Assembly: GCF_020622065.1 (NCBI RefSeq)
Contig: NZ_JAHRYQ010000001.1
Coordinates: forward strand, 620,001 to 684,000
Reading direction: 5' to 3'
Source of the DNA: Geothrix sp.
Lineage (GTDB): Bacteria > Acidobacteriota > Holophagae > Holophagales > Holophagaceae
DNA: 64,000 nt
Shown piece after piece: positions 37,777 through 45,695 of the stretch. Within the stretch, counting starts at the first letter, position 1; each line of letters starts with the position of its first letter. A model generated the notes under the pieces. It was given only the letters and a program-made list of their open reading frames with translations, was not told where the DNA came from and made no database searches. Position numbers and translations under genes: made by a program.

Positions 37777-38958
37777 ATGAGTGAAGTCGGTTCGAACTAT
37801 GTGGCCCCGTTGCAGCAGCTCCTCAAGACCATGGTGGAGTACGGGGGAACGGACCTCCACATCACCACGGATTCCGCGCCCCAGATCCGGATCGACGGGC
37901 GCATGGTCCCCCTCAAGCTGCCGCCCCTGGACGCTTCCCAGACGCGCTGGCTTTGCTACGGGGTCATGACCGACCAGCAGAAACACCGCCTGGAGGAAGA
38001 CCTGGAGGTGGACTTCTCGTTCGGTCTCCAGGGCGTGGCCCGGTTCCGCGCCAATGTCTTCAACCAGCGCGGAGCCACAGCGGGCGTGTTCCGCACCATC
38101 CCCGAGAACATCCGCAGCTTCGAGCAGCTGGGGCTCCCTCCCTCGGTGCAGGCTCTCTGTGACAAGCCCCGGGGCCTGGTTCTGGTCACGGGCGTGACCG
38201 GATCCGGCAAATCCACCACCTTGGCCGCCATGGTGGACAAGATCAACGCCGAGGAGCCGGTCCACATCCTCACCATCGAAGATCCGGTGGAATATGTCCA
38301 CAAGCACCGCCGGGCCCTGGTGAACCAGCGCGAGATCCATGCGGATACCCACAGCTTCAAGAAGGCGCTGCGCTCAGCCCTCCGCCAGGATCCCGATGTG
38401 GTGCTGGTGGGCGAGCTCCGGGACCTCGAGACCATCGAGTCGGCCCTCACCATCGCCGAGACGGGCCACCTCACCTTCGCCACCCTGCATACCAACAGCA
38501 CGGTGCAGACCATCAACCGCATCATCGATGTCTTCCCGTCGCACCAGCAGCCGCAGGTGCGGGCCCAGCTCTCGCTGGTGCTGGAAGGCGTCATCTGCCA
38601 GAGCCTCATCCCCAAGGCCGGCGGCAAGGGCCGCGCCCTGGCATTGGAGATCATGATTCCCAACGCCGCCATCCGGAACCTCATCCGCGAGGACAAGATC
38701 CACCAGATCTACGGCACCATGCAGGCCGGCCAGACGAAGTACGGCATGCAGACCTTCAACCAGAGCCTGTCCGACCTGGTGCTGAAGAAGGAGATCACCC
38801 AGGAAGCCGCCTTCGACTACTCCTCCAACACCGACGAATTGCGCGAGCTCATCAACCGGGGCGTGGGCGTCGGCACCGCCGGCGGCCGGACCGCCACCCC
38901 GGCCACGCCGGTCAATCCGGCCCTTGGGGGGCGGAACCCCAACATCAAGTACACCTAG
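37777..38958 (+). CDS. pilT: Type IV pilus retraction ATPase PilT
   Basis: 393-aa ATPase that depolymerises the pilus, giving twitching motility. It shows the PAS-like N-domain (GGTDLHITTDSAPQIRIDG), Walker A GVTGSGKST, Asp box, Walker B VVLVGELRDLETI, and the PilT-specific AIRNLIRE motif. ATG 37777 with GAGG upstream; 11 bp after pilB. The C-terminus has a Thr/Pro/Gly-rich extension of about 35 residues beyond the usual end. Confidence 0.96.
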   Translation: MSEVGSNYVAPLQQLLKTMVEYGGTDLHITTDSAPQIRIDGRMVPLKLPPLDASQTRWLCYGVMTDQQKHRLEEDLEVDFSFGLQGVARFRANVFNQRGATAGVFRTIPENIRSFEQLGLPPSVQALCDKPRGLVLVTGVTGSGKSTTLAAMVDKINAEEPVHILTIEDPVEYVHKHRRALVNQREIHADTHSFKKALRSALRQDPDVVLVGELRDLETIESALTIAETGHLTFATLHTNSTVQTINRIIDVFPSHQQPQVRAQLSLVLEGVICQSLIPKAGGKGRALALEIMIPNAAIRNLIREDKIHQIYGTMQAGQTKYGMQTFNQSLSDLVLKKEITQEAAFDYSSNTDELRELINRGVGVGTAGGRTATPATPVNPALGGRNPNIKYT

Positions 38959-39028
38959 GTCTTCTCGAATGCGCCATTCCTGCCTATCCTGGGTTCACCA
39001 CCGTTCCTAGCCGCTCGCCGAGGTCCGC

Positions 39029-40231
39029 ATGCCCGCTTACGCATGGAAAGGCAAGAATCGAATGGGGGAGGTCCAGGAGGGCGTCCTGGTCTCCGATTCC
39101 CGCGACTCGGCCGCCAATACGCTGAAACGCAACGGCATCGAAGTCATGAGCGTCAACCTCATGGCGGGCAAGAGCAGCAAATCCATCGGCAAAGTGCGAC
39201 CCAAGGAACTGGCCATCTTTACCCGGCAGTTCAGCGTGATGATTGATGCGGGCCTGCCCCTGGTGCAGTGCCTGGAGATCCTGGGCGCCCAGCAGCAGAA
39301 CAAGGGCTTTCAGCGCATCATCGAAGCTGTGCGAGGGGATGTGGAGCAGGGCCTCACCCTGCAGGCCGCTCTCTCCAAGCATCCCAAGGCCTTCAACGAC
39401 CTCTATGTGAACATGGTGGGCGCGGGCGAAAGCGGCGGCATCCTCGACATCATCCTCCAGCGCCTGTCGGGCTACATCGAAAAGGCCGTGAAGCTCACCG
39501 CCAAGGTGAAGGGCGCCATGACTTACCCTGTGGCCGTCATCACCATCGCCATCGCCGTGGTGGTCATCATCATGGTGAAGGTCATTCCGGTCTTCTCGGC
39601 CATGTATGACGGCCTGGGCAGCAAGCTGCCCTTCCCGACCCTGGTCTGCATCGCCCTGTCGAATGCCCTCATCAACTACAGCTGGCTCATCATCATTGCC
39701 GTTGCCCTCATCGTGGTCGGGCTTCGGCAGTACTACAAGACGATGGCGGGCCGCCTCCAAATCGATGCTCTTCTCTTGAAGATACCCATCATTGGCGATG
39801 TGCTGCGGAAGGTGGCCGTGGCCCGCTTCTGCCGCACCCTGGGCACTCTCATCAGTTCGGGTGTGCCCATCCTGGAAGGCATGGACATCACCGCCAAGAC
39901 GGCCGGCAACATGGTCATCCAGAACGCCATCCTCAAGTCCAAGGATGCGGTGGAACAGGGCCGGAACATCAGCACGCCGCTGGCAGAGACCAAGGTCTTT
40001 CCGCCCATGGTGGTGCAGATGGTGGGTGTGGGCGAGGCCACGGGCGCCCTCGACGCCATGTTGTCCAAGGTGGCTGATTTCTATGAGGACGAAGTCGATA
40101 ACGCCGTGACCAACCTCACCAGCCTCATGGAGCCCGTCATGATCGCCATGCTGGGCGGCATCATCGGCTTCATCGTGATCGCCATGTATCTGCCCATCTT
40201 CAATCTGGCCAATGTGTTCGGCAAAGATTGA
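39029..40231 (+). CDS. pilC: Type IV pilus inner-membrane platform protein PilC
   Basis: 400-aa polytopic platform protein that couples the PilB/PilT motors to pilin. It has two GspF domains (residues about 65-190 and 270-395), each with the repeated signature (FTRQFSVMIDAGLPLVQCLEIL; FCRTLGTLISSGVPILEGMDI), and three membrane segments. ATG 39029 with GAGG upstream. It is 70 bp after pilT and 45 bp before a prepilin gene. pilD, pilMNOPQ and the secretin are not in this window. Confidence 0.95.
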   Translation: MPAYAWKGKNRMGEVQEGVLVSDSRDSAANTLKRNGIEVMSVNLMAGKSSKSIGKVRPKELAIFTRQFSVMIDAGLPLVQCLEILGAQQQNKGFQRIIEAVRGDVEQGLTLQAALSKHPKAFNDLYVNMVGAGESGGILDIILQRLSGYIEKAVKLTAKVKGAMTYPVAVITIAIAVVVIIMVKVIPVFSAMYDGLGSKLPFPTLVCIALSNALINYSWLIIIAVALIVVGLRQYYKTMAGRLQIDALLLKIPIIGDVLRKVAVARFCRTLGTLISSGVPILEGMDITAKTAGNMVIQNAILKSKDAVEQGRNISTPLAETKVFPPMVVQMVGVGEATGALDAMLSKVADFYEDEVDNAVTNLTSLMEPVMIAMLGGIIGFIVIAMYLPIFNLANVFGKD

Positions 40232-40276
40232 CGCACGATCCTTGCTTGCTTAGCGGATTCCCGGCCTGGAGGCCTT

Positions 40277-40708
40277 ATGCCTGATCGAGCCCGTTCCCGT
40301 GGTTTCTCCCTGGTCGAACTGCTGCTGGTGCTGGCCGTCATAGGTGCCCTCGTCGGCATCGCCGTTCCTTCCCTCACCGGGCAGCGCCAGCGCGCCAAGA
40401 GGATTGGTGACGCGGAAGCCAATGCCCGGACGATTGCCATGGCCATGGAGGCCACGAAGGCCGAGAACGGCATTTACGGTCCCGCGAATGCCACCGCCAC
40501 CTGGACCCCCACCGCTGCCGCGCCTACCCTGACCGGCTTCACCGTCAGTCCGGCGCCGTCGTTCAAGGCCCAGGGCAACAGCCAGATGACCTTCGTCCTG
40601 ACAGCCCAACCCCTGACCTATAGAATCGAGGTCTATGAGGGGGGGACTGCCGGCACCAAGTTGATCAGCATGGATCAGTCTGGAGCGAAGACGGTCTACG
40701 CCCCTTAG
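40277..40708 (+). CDS. Type IV prepilin-like protein, plus-strand copy
   Basis: 143-aa prepilin. The short basic leader ends before Phe in RSRGFSLVELLLVLAVIGALVG: Gly(-1), N-methylated Phe(+1) and Glu(+5) are in place for PilD processing. The rest is a short globular domain with no cysteine pair. ATG 40277, GGAGG upstream. It is the last gene of the pilB-T-C series and differs clearly from the three prepilins further on: it lacks the DPPSERK segment they share. It may be a minor pilin. Confidence 0.88.
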   Translation: MPDRARSRGFSLVELLLVLAVIGALVGIAVPSLTGQRQRAKRIGDAEANARTIAMAMEATKAENGIYGPANATATWTPTAAAPTLTGFTVSPAPSFKAQGNSQMTFVLTAQPLTYRIEVYEGGTAGTKLISMDQSGAKTVYAP

Positions 40709-40783
40709 CCACTGCGATCTGCTTCGATCGGAACTAAGGACCAAGGCGAGGTTCTGCCTCGGGCAGGGCACCCTTCCATTACC

Positions 40784-42682
40784 ATGGGGCCTATGTCCAA
40801 GTGCCTGGCTTTCCTGTTTGGCTTCGCCATCGTGGTGGCGCATGTGCCTTCCTGGAGCCAGCCCTCACTGGAGCCCAAGAGTGCGCTGCTGCTCACGGCA
40901 GGCGCGTTGGCCTGGGGCTGGCAGGGGTGGAAGGCCCGCCCCATGGCGGCTTATCCATGGACCTTGCTGCTGCCGCTTGGATGGTTGCTTCTGAGCGCCT
41001 GTTGGAGTCCTGCCCCGTTTTTTGGGCTGCAGCGCGTCATCTGGTTGGCAGCGGCCATGGGCGTCGGAACCTGGCTCGTGGCCGAAGAGGGTCGATTCCC
41101 TTCCTTCATGGGCGGATTCACGGCCGGGACCGGGATCCACGCATTCCTGATCCTGGTTCAGTGGATTCCCTCCATGCGCGCCATGTTGCCACCCAGCCTC
41201 GGGATCGATCCCTTCCAGGGCATCGGCCGAGGGTTGTTCCACAACACGAACATGGCGGCGCTTCCCTTCGTCATTCTCGCGGGGTGGCTCTTGTTGTCCG
41301 ACCAGGGCCGATCTCGGGTCCTTCATCTCGGTTGGGTGCTACCGGCCCTGACGCTGACCCAGAGCCGCCTGGGCATCGGCGTTTGTGCGGGCCTCCTGGC
41401 CTATTCAGCCCTGTACCAGAGCACCCCGGGGGAGTCTTCTTCCGGCCGCACATGGCTCAAGGTCGCGCCGCCGTTCGTGTTGGCCCTGGCCTGGAGCCTG
41501 ACCGCCCATCGCTGGGGCTGGCTCCTTCCATTGGGGGGAGGGGTGCTGGCCCTTCTCAAGAAGCCTCGGAAAACCGAATCGGCCCGATCCGGGCGTTTTT
41601 CCGAACTGCTCCCAATCCTTGGTCTCAGCTTGGCCATCCTCGCTGGGATGGCCACCCGGGCGCCCAAGAATGCCGCCCAGACCGTCGTTCGGGGAACCTT
41701 GGTCCAGGGGGATGTCTCCCTTACCCAACGGCTGAGCTACTATCGCGCCGCTACCCTGGCCCTCCTGGATCATCCTTTCACGGGGCAAGGGTTGGGTTCC
41801 GCACGCCCCATCTACCCGCAGTTCGTCGATCGAAGCCGTCCGGCTGCCGAGATTGCCTACGGCGATTTTCAGCGACCCAACAACCTGCACAGCGAAGCGC
41901 TGGAATGGCTGGTGGAAGGAGGACTCCTCGCGGCGCTGATGGCGCTGCTGGGGCTTTGGCTGGATCGGAGCGGTCATTACCGGGAGACACGGCGCGCCTT
42001 GCTGGTCCCGGTCGCGCTGATCGCCCTCTTGGATTTCCCTTTCCACAACCCCCTGGGACTTCTCTGGGCGGGGATCACACTGGCCCCACTGGCCCAGCCT
42101 ACCGGCGGCACCACCGGGCGCGCCGCCCGAGCCCTGCACGCCCTGGCCGCCCTCGGCCTTCTGGCTCTGGCCGGATTGCAGATCCGTGTCGCCGTCTTGC
42201 GGCCGGGAGTCGAACAGCGATTCGAAGCTTCAAACCGTCCTACTCAAACCTTGGAAGAGGCTCGCAGCCTATGGACATGCTATCCATTCACGGCTGACCT
42301 CTTCGACCTCTACAGCAAAGCCGCAATCCAAAACGCAGCACTGACCGTGGACGCATCCACCATCCGGGAACTGGACCAGCTCCTGCAGCGCGACCCGTTC
42401 GACCATCACCTGCTGCTGTGCCGCGCCCAGATCGCCCGGCGCTTGGGCGACTCGCAGGCCACGCAGAGCCTCTTGAGCCGCTATGCCGCCGTGGCTCCCC
42501 ACGACCCCGACCGGTATCTCCGCCTCGCCAGGACGGCCCTGGAACAAGGCAAGCCAGAATCGGCGCGTCAGCTCATGGCCGAGGCCCAGCGCCAACCTGG
42601 GTTCTCTCCCAGGCACGCGAGCGCCATCGAGGCCCTCAATTCACAGATACGGTCTTGGTCAGGCCCTGAATATCACCCTTAA
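40784..42682 (+). CDS. O-antigen ligase/O-oligosaccharyltransferase-like membrane protein with TPR-like C-terminus
   Basis: 632-aa protein with about 11 membrane helices followed by a soluble C-terminal region. The Wzy_C/WaaL-type core lies in residues 100-430, including TLTQSRLGIGVC and, before the last helices, a long periplasmic loop with HPFTGQGLGSARPIY and NNLHSEALEWLVEGG, typical of O-antigen ligases and pilin OTases. Residues about 490-620 form TPR-like helical repeats (LQRDPFDHHLLLCRAQIARRL). It follows a prepilin gene by 75 bp, which favours pilin glycan transfer; lipid A-core ligase or polymerase remain possible. Its 3' end overlaps the convergent pilin gene by 47 bp. Confidence 0.8.
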   Translation: MGPMSKCLAFLFGFAIVVAHVPSWSQPSLEPKSALLLTAGALAWGWQGWKARPMAAYPWTLLLPLGWLLLSACWSPAPFFGLQRVIWLAAAMGVGTWLVAEEGRFPSFMGGFTAGTGIHAFLILVQWIPSMRAMLPPSLGIDPFQGIGRGLFHNTNMAALPFVILAGWLLLSDQGRSRVLHLGWVLPALTLTQSRLGIGVCAGLLAYSALYQSTPGESSSGRTWLKVAPPFVLALAWSLTAHRWGWLLPLGGGVLALLKKPRKTESARSGRFSELLPILGLSLAILAGMATRAPKNAAQTVVRGTLVQGDVSLTQRLSYYRAATLALLDHPFTGQGLGSARPIYPQFVDRSRPAAEIAYGDFQRPNNLHSEALEWLVEGGLLAALMALLGLWLDRSGHYRETRRALLVPVALIALLDFPFHNPLGLLWAGITLAPLAQPTGGTTGRAARALHALAALGLLALAGLQIRVAVLRPGVEQRFEASNRPTQTLEEARSLWTCYPFTADLFDLYSKAAIQNAALTVDASTIRELDQLLQRDPFDHHLLLCRAQIARRLGDSQATQSLLSRYAAVAPHDPDRYLRLARTALEQGKPESARQLMAEAQRQPGFSPRHASAIEALNSQIRSWSGPEYHP

Positions 42683-43142
42683 TATCGCGGAAGACGCCCG
42701 TGATCGTGATGAAAGCGTCCTGGGTGGTATTGGCGGTGGAGGCGTCCAGGTAGACCGCCCCGAGGGTGCCTCCTCCGGGTGCAGGAGTCGGCGCGGCCAG
42801 GTAGGCCCCGCCGCCACCGGTGTACGGATTGCGCGCGGAGGTGAAGTTGGGGCGCGCCAGTACCAGGGTGATCGCATCCTGGGCTTTGGTTTGATTGTCC
42901 CCAGCCGTCCCCAGGTAGCTGGTCGTGGGATAGCCGGCTTTCCGCTCTGAGGGGGGGTCGGCCAGTTCATTGATCACGGAGCCCAAGTCCCCCACCACCC
43001 TCACCGTCTGGTCCTTGAGGGCGTTCATCTTGGCCTTCTCCCGCTGATTCAGCAGGGAGGGGACTGCGATGGTAGCGAGAATGCCGATGATGGCCAGCAC
43101 CAGCAGCAGCTCGATCAGGGTGAATCCAGCAGCGCGTCTCAT
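42636..43142 (-). CDS. Type IV prepilin, third tandem copy (divergent)
   Basis: 168-aa prepilin with leader MRRAAG and mature start FTLIELLLVLAIIGIL (Phe+1, Glu+5). It is homologous to the two upstream pilins (shared DPPSERK, NQTKAxDAIT, SARNPY, GAVYLDASTANTT) but much diverged, with a Gly/Pro-rich insertion near residue 120. No cysteines. It lies furthest downstream of the three on the minus strand and its 3' end overlaps the ligase gene. A candidate promoter element (TGGCATATTATTTCCT, 43172-43187) precedes it but matches sigma-54 poorly. Confidence 0.9.
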   Translation of the reverse strand: MRRAAGFTLIELLLVLAIIGILATIAVPSLLNQREKAKMNALKDQTVRVVGDLGSVINELADPPSERKAGYPTTSYLGTAGDNQTKAQDAITLVLARPNFTSARNPYTGGGGAYLAAPTPAPGGGTLGAVYLDASTANTTQDAFITITGVFRDIKGDIQGLTKTVSVN

Positions 43143-43201
43143 GTTTCCTCAATCCATTCGGCAGGTTTCGGGATTGAGTAGGAAATAATATGCCAAAACG
43201 C

Positions 43202-43234
43202 AAAAAGGGGGGCCTCCTCGGCCCCCCTTTTTTT
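43202..43234 (-). terminator. Rho-independent terminator of the second pilin gene
   Basis: GGGGGGCC/GGCCCCCC stem with a 5-nt loop, flanked by A-run and T-run on both sides, 14 bp beyond the pilin stop. The flanking runs allow action in both directions. Confidence 0.9.
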
Positions 43235-43248
43235 GTGGTCAGATCGCT

Positions 43249-43740
43249 TTAGTTGACGGCCACATTCTTGGCCAGGGTGTCCTGGACGCCCTTGGAGTTC
43301 ATGAACACACCGGTGACGGTGATGACCGGGTCGGTGGTGGTATTGGCAGTGGTCGCGTCGAGGTAGACAGCACCGCTGACCGTGCCCTTCGCCGTGGCGA
43401 TGTAGGCGGGGCCGGAGCCATAGGGGTTCTTGGCGGTGTTGAAGTTGGTCTTGGCCATGACGGCGGTGATGGCATCGGTGGCCTTGGTCTGGTTCATGCC
43501 CGCCGTGCCGTCGTAGAGGGTGGTGGGCAGGCCGGTCTTGCGCTCGGACGGGGGATCGCTCAGCTCGCCGAGGGTGGAGGTGAGGTCGGCGATGACGGAG
43601 GTGGTGTTGTCCTTGGTGGCCTGCATGCGGGCGCGCTCACGCTGGCCGAGGAGGGCGGGCACCGCGATGGCGGAGATGATGCCGATGATGGCGAGCACCA
43701 ACAGCAGTTCGATGAGGGTGAAGCCTGACTGTTTTTTCAT
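43249..43740 (-). CDS. Type IV major-pilin-like prepilin, duplicate copy B
   Basis: 163-aa prepilin: leader MKKQSG, mature start FTLIELLLVLAIIGII with Glu+5, then a globular domain rich in Thr/Ala and without cysteines. It is nearly identical to the copy at 43889-44380; I see about five base differences over 492 bp, changing Lys2 to Gln and one residue near the C-terminus. ATG 43740 with AAGGAG upstream. A sigma-54-like promoter lies 36 bp upstream and a strong terminator follows, so it is a self-contained unit. Probably a main pilus subunit. Confidence 0.93.
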   Translation of the reverse strand: MKKQSGFTLIELLLVLAIIGIISAIAVPALLGQRERARMQATKDNTTSVIADLTSTLGELSDPPSERKTGLPTTLYDGTAGMNQTKATDAITAVMAKTNFNTAKNPYGSGPAYIATAKGTVSGAVYLDATTANTTTDPVITVTGVFMNSKGVQDTLAKNVAVN

Positions 43741-43775
43741 GAGGTGCTCCTTGGTGGCGATGGCCGCTGATGTTT

Positions 43776-43791
43776 ATCAAGTCCCATGCCA
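43776..43791 (-). promoter_or_regulatory. Sigma-54-like promoter of pilin copy B
   Basis: Minus strand TGGCATGGGACTTGAT: the -24 TGGCAT and -12 TTG are spaced as in sigma-54 promoters (consensus TGGCAYRN4TTGCW); the -12 GC is GA here. The same 16 bases precede copy A. Pilin genes are often sigma-54 dependent. Confidence 0.55.
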
Positions 43792-43843
43792 GGTCCAGGA
43801 TGAGGCGAAAGCCTGCTCCGGGCTCGGGTAATTTTCGAAGATC

Positions 43844-43873
43844 AAAAAAAGGGGGCCGAAGCCCCCTTTTTTA
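43844..43873 (-). terminator. Rho-independent terminator of the first pilin gene
   Basis: GGGGGC/GCCCCC stem with a 4-nt loop, with A7 on one side and T6 on the other, 15 bp past the stop of copy A. Confidence 0.9.
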
Positions 43874-43888
43874 AATTCGCAAACCGGC

Positions 43889-44380
43889 CTAGTTGACGGC
43901 CACGGTTTTGGCCAGGGTGTCCTGGACGCCCTTGGAGTTCATGAACACACCGGTGACGGTGATGACCGGGTCGGTGGTGGTATTGGCAGTGGTCGCGTCG
44001 AGGTAGACAGCACCGCTGACCGTGCCCTTCGCCGTGGCGATGTAGGCGGGGCCGGAGCCATAGGGGTTCTTGGCGGTGTTGAAGTTGGTCTTGGCCATGA
44101 CGGCGGTGATGGCATCGGTGGCCTTGGTCTGGTTCATGCCCGCCGTGCCGTCGTAGAGGGTGGTGGGCAGGCCGGTCTTGCGCTCGGACGGGGGATCGCT
44201 CAGCTCGCCGAGGGTGGAGGTGAGGTCGGCGATGACGGAGGTGGTGTTGTCCTTGGTGGCCTGCATGCGGGCGCGCTCACGCTGGCCGAGGAGGGCGGGC
44301 ACCGCGATGGCGGAGATGATGCCGATGATGGCGAGCACCAACAGCAGTTCGATGAGGGTGAAGCCGGACTGTTTTTGCAT
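43889..44380 (-). CDS. Type IV major-pilin-like prepilin, duplicate copy A
   Basis: 163-aa prepilin, leader MQKQSG and mature start FTLIELLLVLAIIGII, otherwise as copy B, exactly 640 bp away. ATG 44380 with GGAG upstream; a longer in-frame extension (to 44428) overlaps the promoter and is not used. It has its own sigma-54-like box and terminator. The near-identity shows a recent tandem duplication or gene conversion, and gives a dose increase or a template for antigenic change. Confidence 0.93.
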   Translation of the reverse strand: MQKQSGFTLIELLLVLAIIGIISAIAVPALLGQRERARMQATKDNTTSVIADLTSTLGELSDPPSERKTGLPTTLYDGTAGMNQTKATDAITAVMAKTNFNTAKNPYGSGPAYIATAKGTVSGAVYLDATTANTTTDPVITVTGVFMNSKGVQDTLAKTVAVN

Positions 44381-44416
44381 GATGCGCTCCAGGATGGCGA
44401 TGGCCAGGGATGATTT

Positions 44417-44432
44417 ATCAAGTCCCATGCCA
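44417..44432 (-). promoter_or_regulatory. Sigma-54-like promoter of pilin copy A
   Basis: Minus strand TGGCATGGGACTTGAT, identical to the box before copy B, 37 bp from the start codon. Sequence immediately around it differs between copies (for example, TGATTTATCA against TGTTTATCAA), so the box itself is conserved. Confidence 0.55.
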
Positions 44433-44621
44433 GGTTAAGGGGATGCCAACAAGGTGCCTTGACCTTGGTTTGGATGCAAGAGGTAAAGCCCGAAATCCTC
44501 TGGTCCTTGGTGGGTCCGTCGCAGAGCACCCGCGTCATGTCCCCGACCCAGGTCCGAGGGCGACGGATTGCGTCAGGCCATGGCCCAATCGCGACCATGG
44601 GGCCTTCCTCTGAAGGGGGCC

Positions 44622-45626
44622 TCAACCTGGGACCTTTTCAGATTCCTGCAAGGACCGGCGCACGAAGAAGGCGCATTGAGCCAGCATCAGGGCGAGGGTG
44701 GGCCAGCAGACCCAGGCACTTCCCGGGAACCCCGTGGGGCCCACGGCGAGGGCGGTCGCCTCGAACCAGAGCAGGGGAACTGCCCACCGCTCCCCAATGA
44801 TCGAGGCCCACTGGTGGTGGAGATGGTTGCGATCCCCGGCTCCGAGCGGGCGGCCCCGGAGGAATCGAATCGTGATGACCAGTGCCATGTCCAGGATCGG
44901 ATAGGCGAAGACCCAAAGGGCCAGCGAAGGAAATTCGAAGGCCCTGGTTCGAAGCGCCAGCAACCCGAGGAGGCCCCCGAGAAAATAGGCGCCGCAATCT
45001 CCCAGGAAGTGGAAGGCCCTCGGCCAATTCAGGAGAAAAGTGGCCAACAGGGCGCCAAGGAGAAACGGGGTGCCCGTGAAGCCCCGTCCCACGAGGAGGA
45101 AGGAGGCGATGAGCAGAGCCAAGCCGGTGGCGAGGCCATCCATGCCATCGATGAGATTGAATGATTGAGGGATCGCCCAGAACCAGAGCACCAGGAGCGG
45201 GAGGGTCAGGTACGGCGGGTTCGTCGGAATGGACAAGCGCATCAGCATCGCCACGGGGCGGTCCAGGGCGAAGGCGTAGGCCACCGGGATGGCCAGGGTG
45301 AAGGCAAGCCCGAGACCTGCCAGGGCCTTGATCCGTGGGCTCAGGGAATGGCGGTCGTCGAGAGCGCCCATCAGGGCGAGTCCGTGGAGGCAAATCCATT
45401 CGCTTCCTGCGATGGGCAACTGGAGCCACCCAAAGACATGTCCGAGGGTCAAGGCTGCCCAGAGGGCCGCGCCTCCTGTTCGGGGCCTGGGATGCCCATG
45501 GTGCTTCCGTCCATCAGGCACATCCATCCAGCCCTGAGGTCCCAGGATGCGAAGTGCGAAAAAAGATGCGAGCCCGGCCGAAAGCAGTCCTCCCAGGAAT
45601 CGAGCGAGGCGGGGGTCGAGTGGCAT
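44622..45626 (-). CDS. WecA/MraY-family polyprenyl-phosphate sugar-1-phosphate transferase
   Basis: 334-aa multi-spanning enzyme of the GT4/WecA family that starts glycan building by moving a sugar phosphate, such as GlcNAc-1-P, to undecaprenyl phosphate. Visible signatures are the Asp pair in ALDDRHSLSP, the catalytic NLIDGMDGLATG, FLGDCGAYFLG, and the carbohydrate-recognition motif GDRNHLHH. About ten membrane helices. ATG 45626 is preferred over an upstream in-frame ATG at 45638. It is divergent from the glycosyltransferase series starting at 45696, sharing a 69-bp promoter gap. It probably makes the first lipid-linked sugar of the cluster. Confidence 0.9.
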   Translation of the reverse strand: MPLDPRLARFLGGLLSAGLASFFALRILGPQGWMDVPDGRKHHGHPRPRTGGAALWAALTLGHVFGWLQLPIAGSEWICLHGLALMGALDDRHSLSPRIKALAGLGLAFTLAIPVAYAFALDRPVAMLMRLSIPTNPPYLTLPLLVLWFWAIPQSFNLIDGMDGLATGLALLIASFLLVGRGFTGTPFLLGALLATFLLNWPRAFHFLGDCGAYFLGGLLGLLALRTRAFEFPSLALWVFAYPILDMALVITIRFLRGRPLGAGDRNHLHHQWASIIGERWAVPLLWFEATALAVGPTGFPGSAWVCWPTLALMLAQCAFFVRRSLQESEKVPG

Positions 45627-45695
45627 GGGTGGCTGCACCGTAGGCTGGGAAAACGATCAAGGCTACTATGGCCAGGCACAGCCTAAGGGAACACT

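Noticed and set aside
43249-44380. Pilin tandem copies as an insertion sequence or phase-variation cassette
   Set aside because: No transposase, terminal inverted repeats or recombinase site is seen; a simple tandem duplication is enough.
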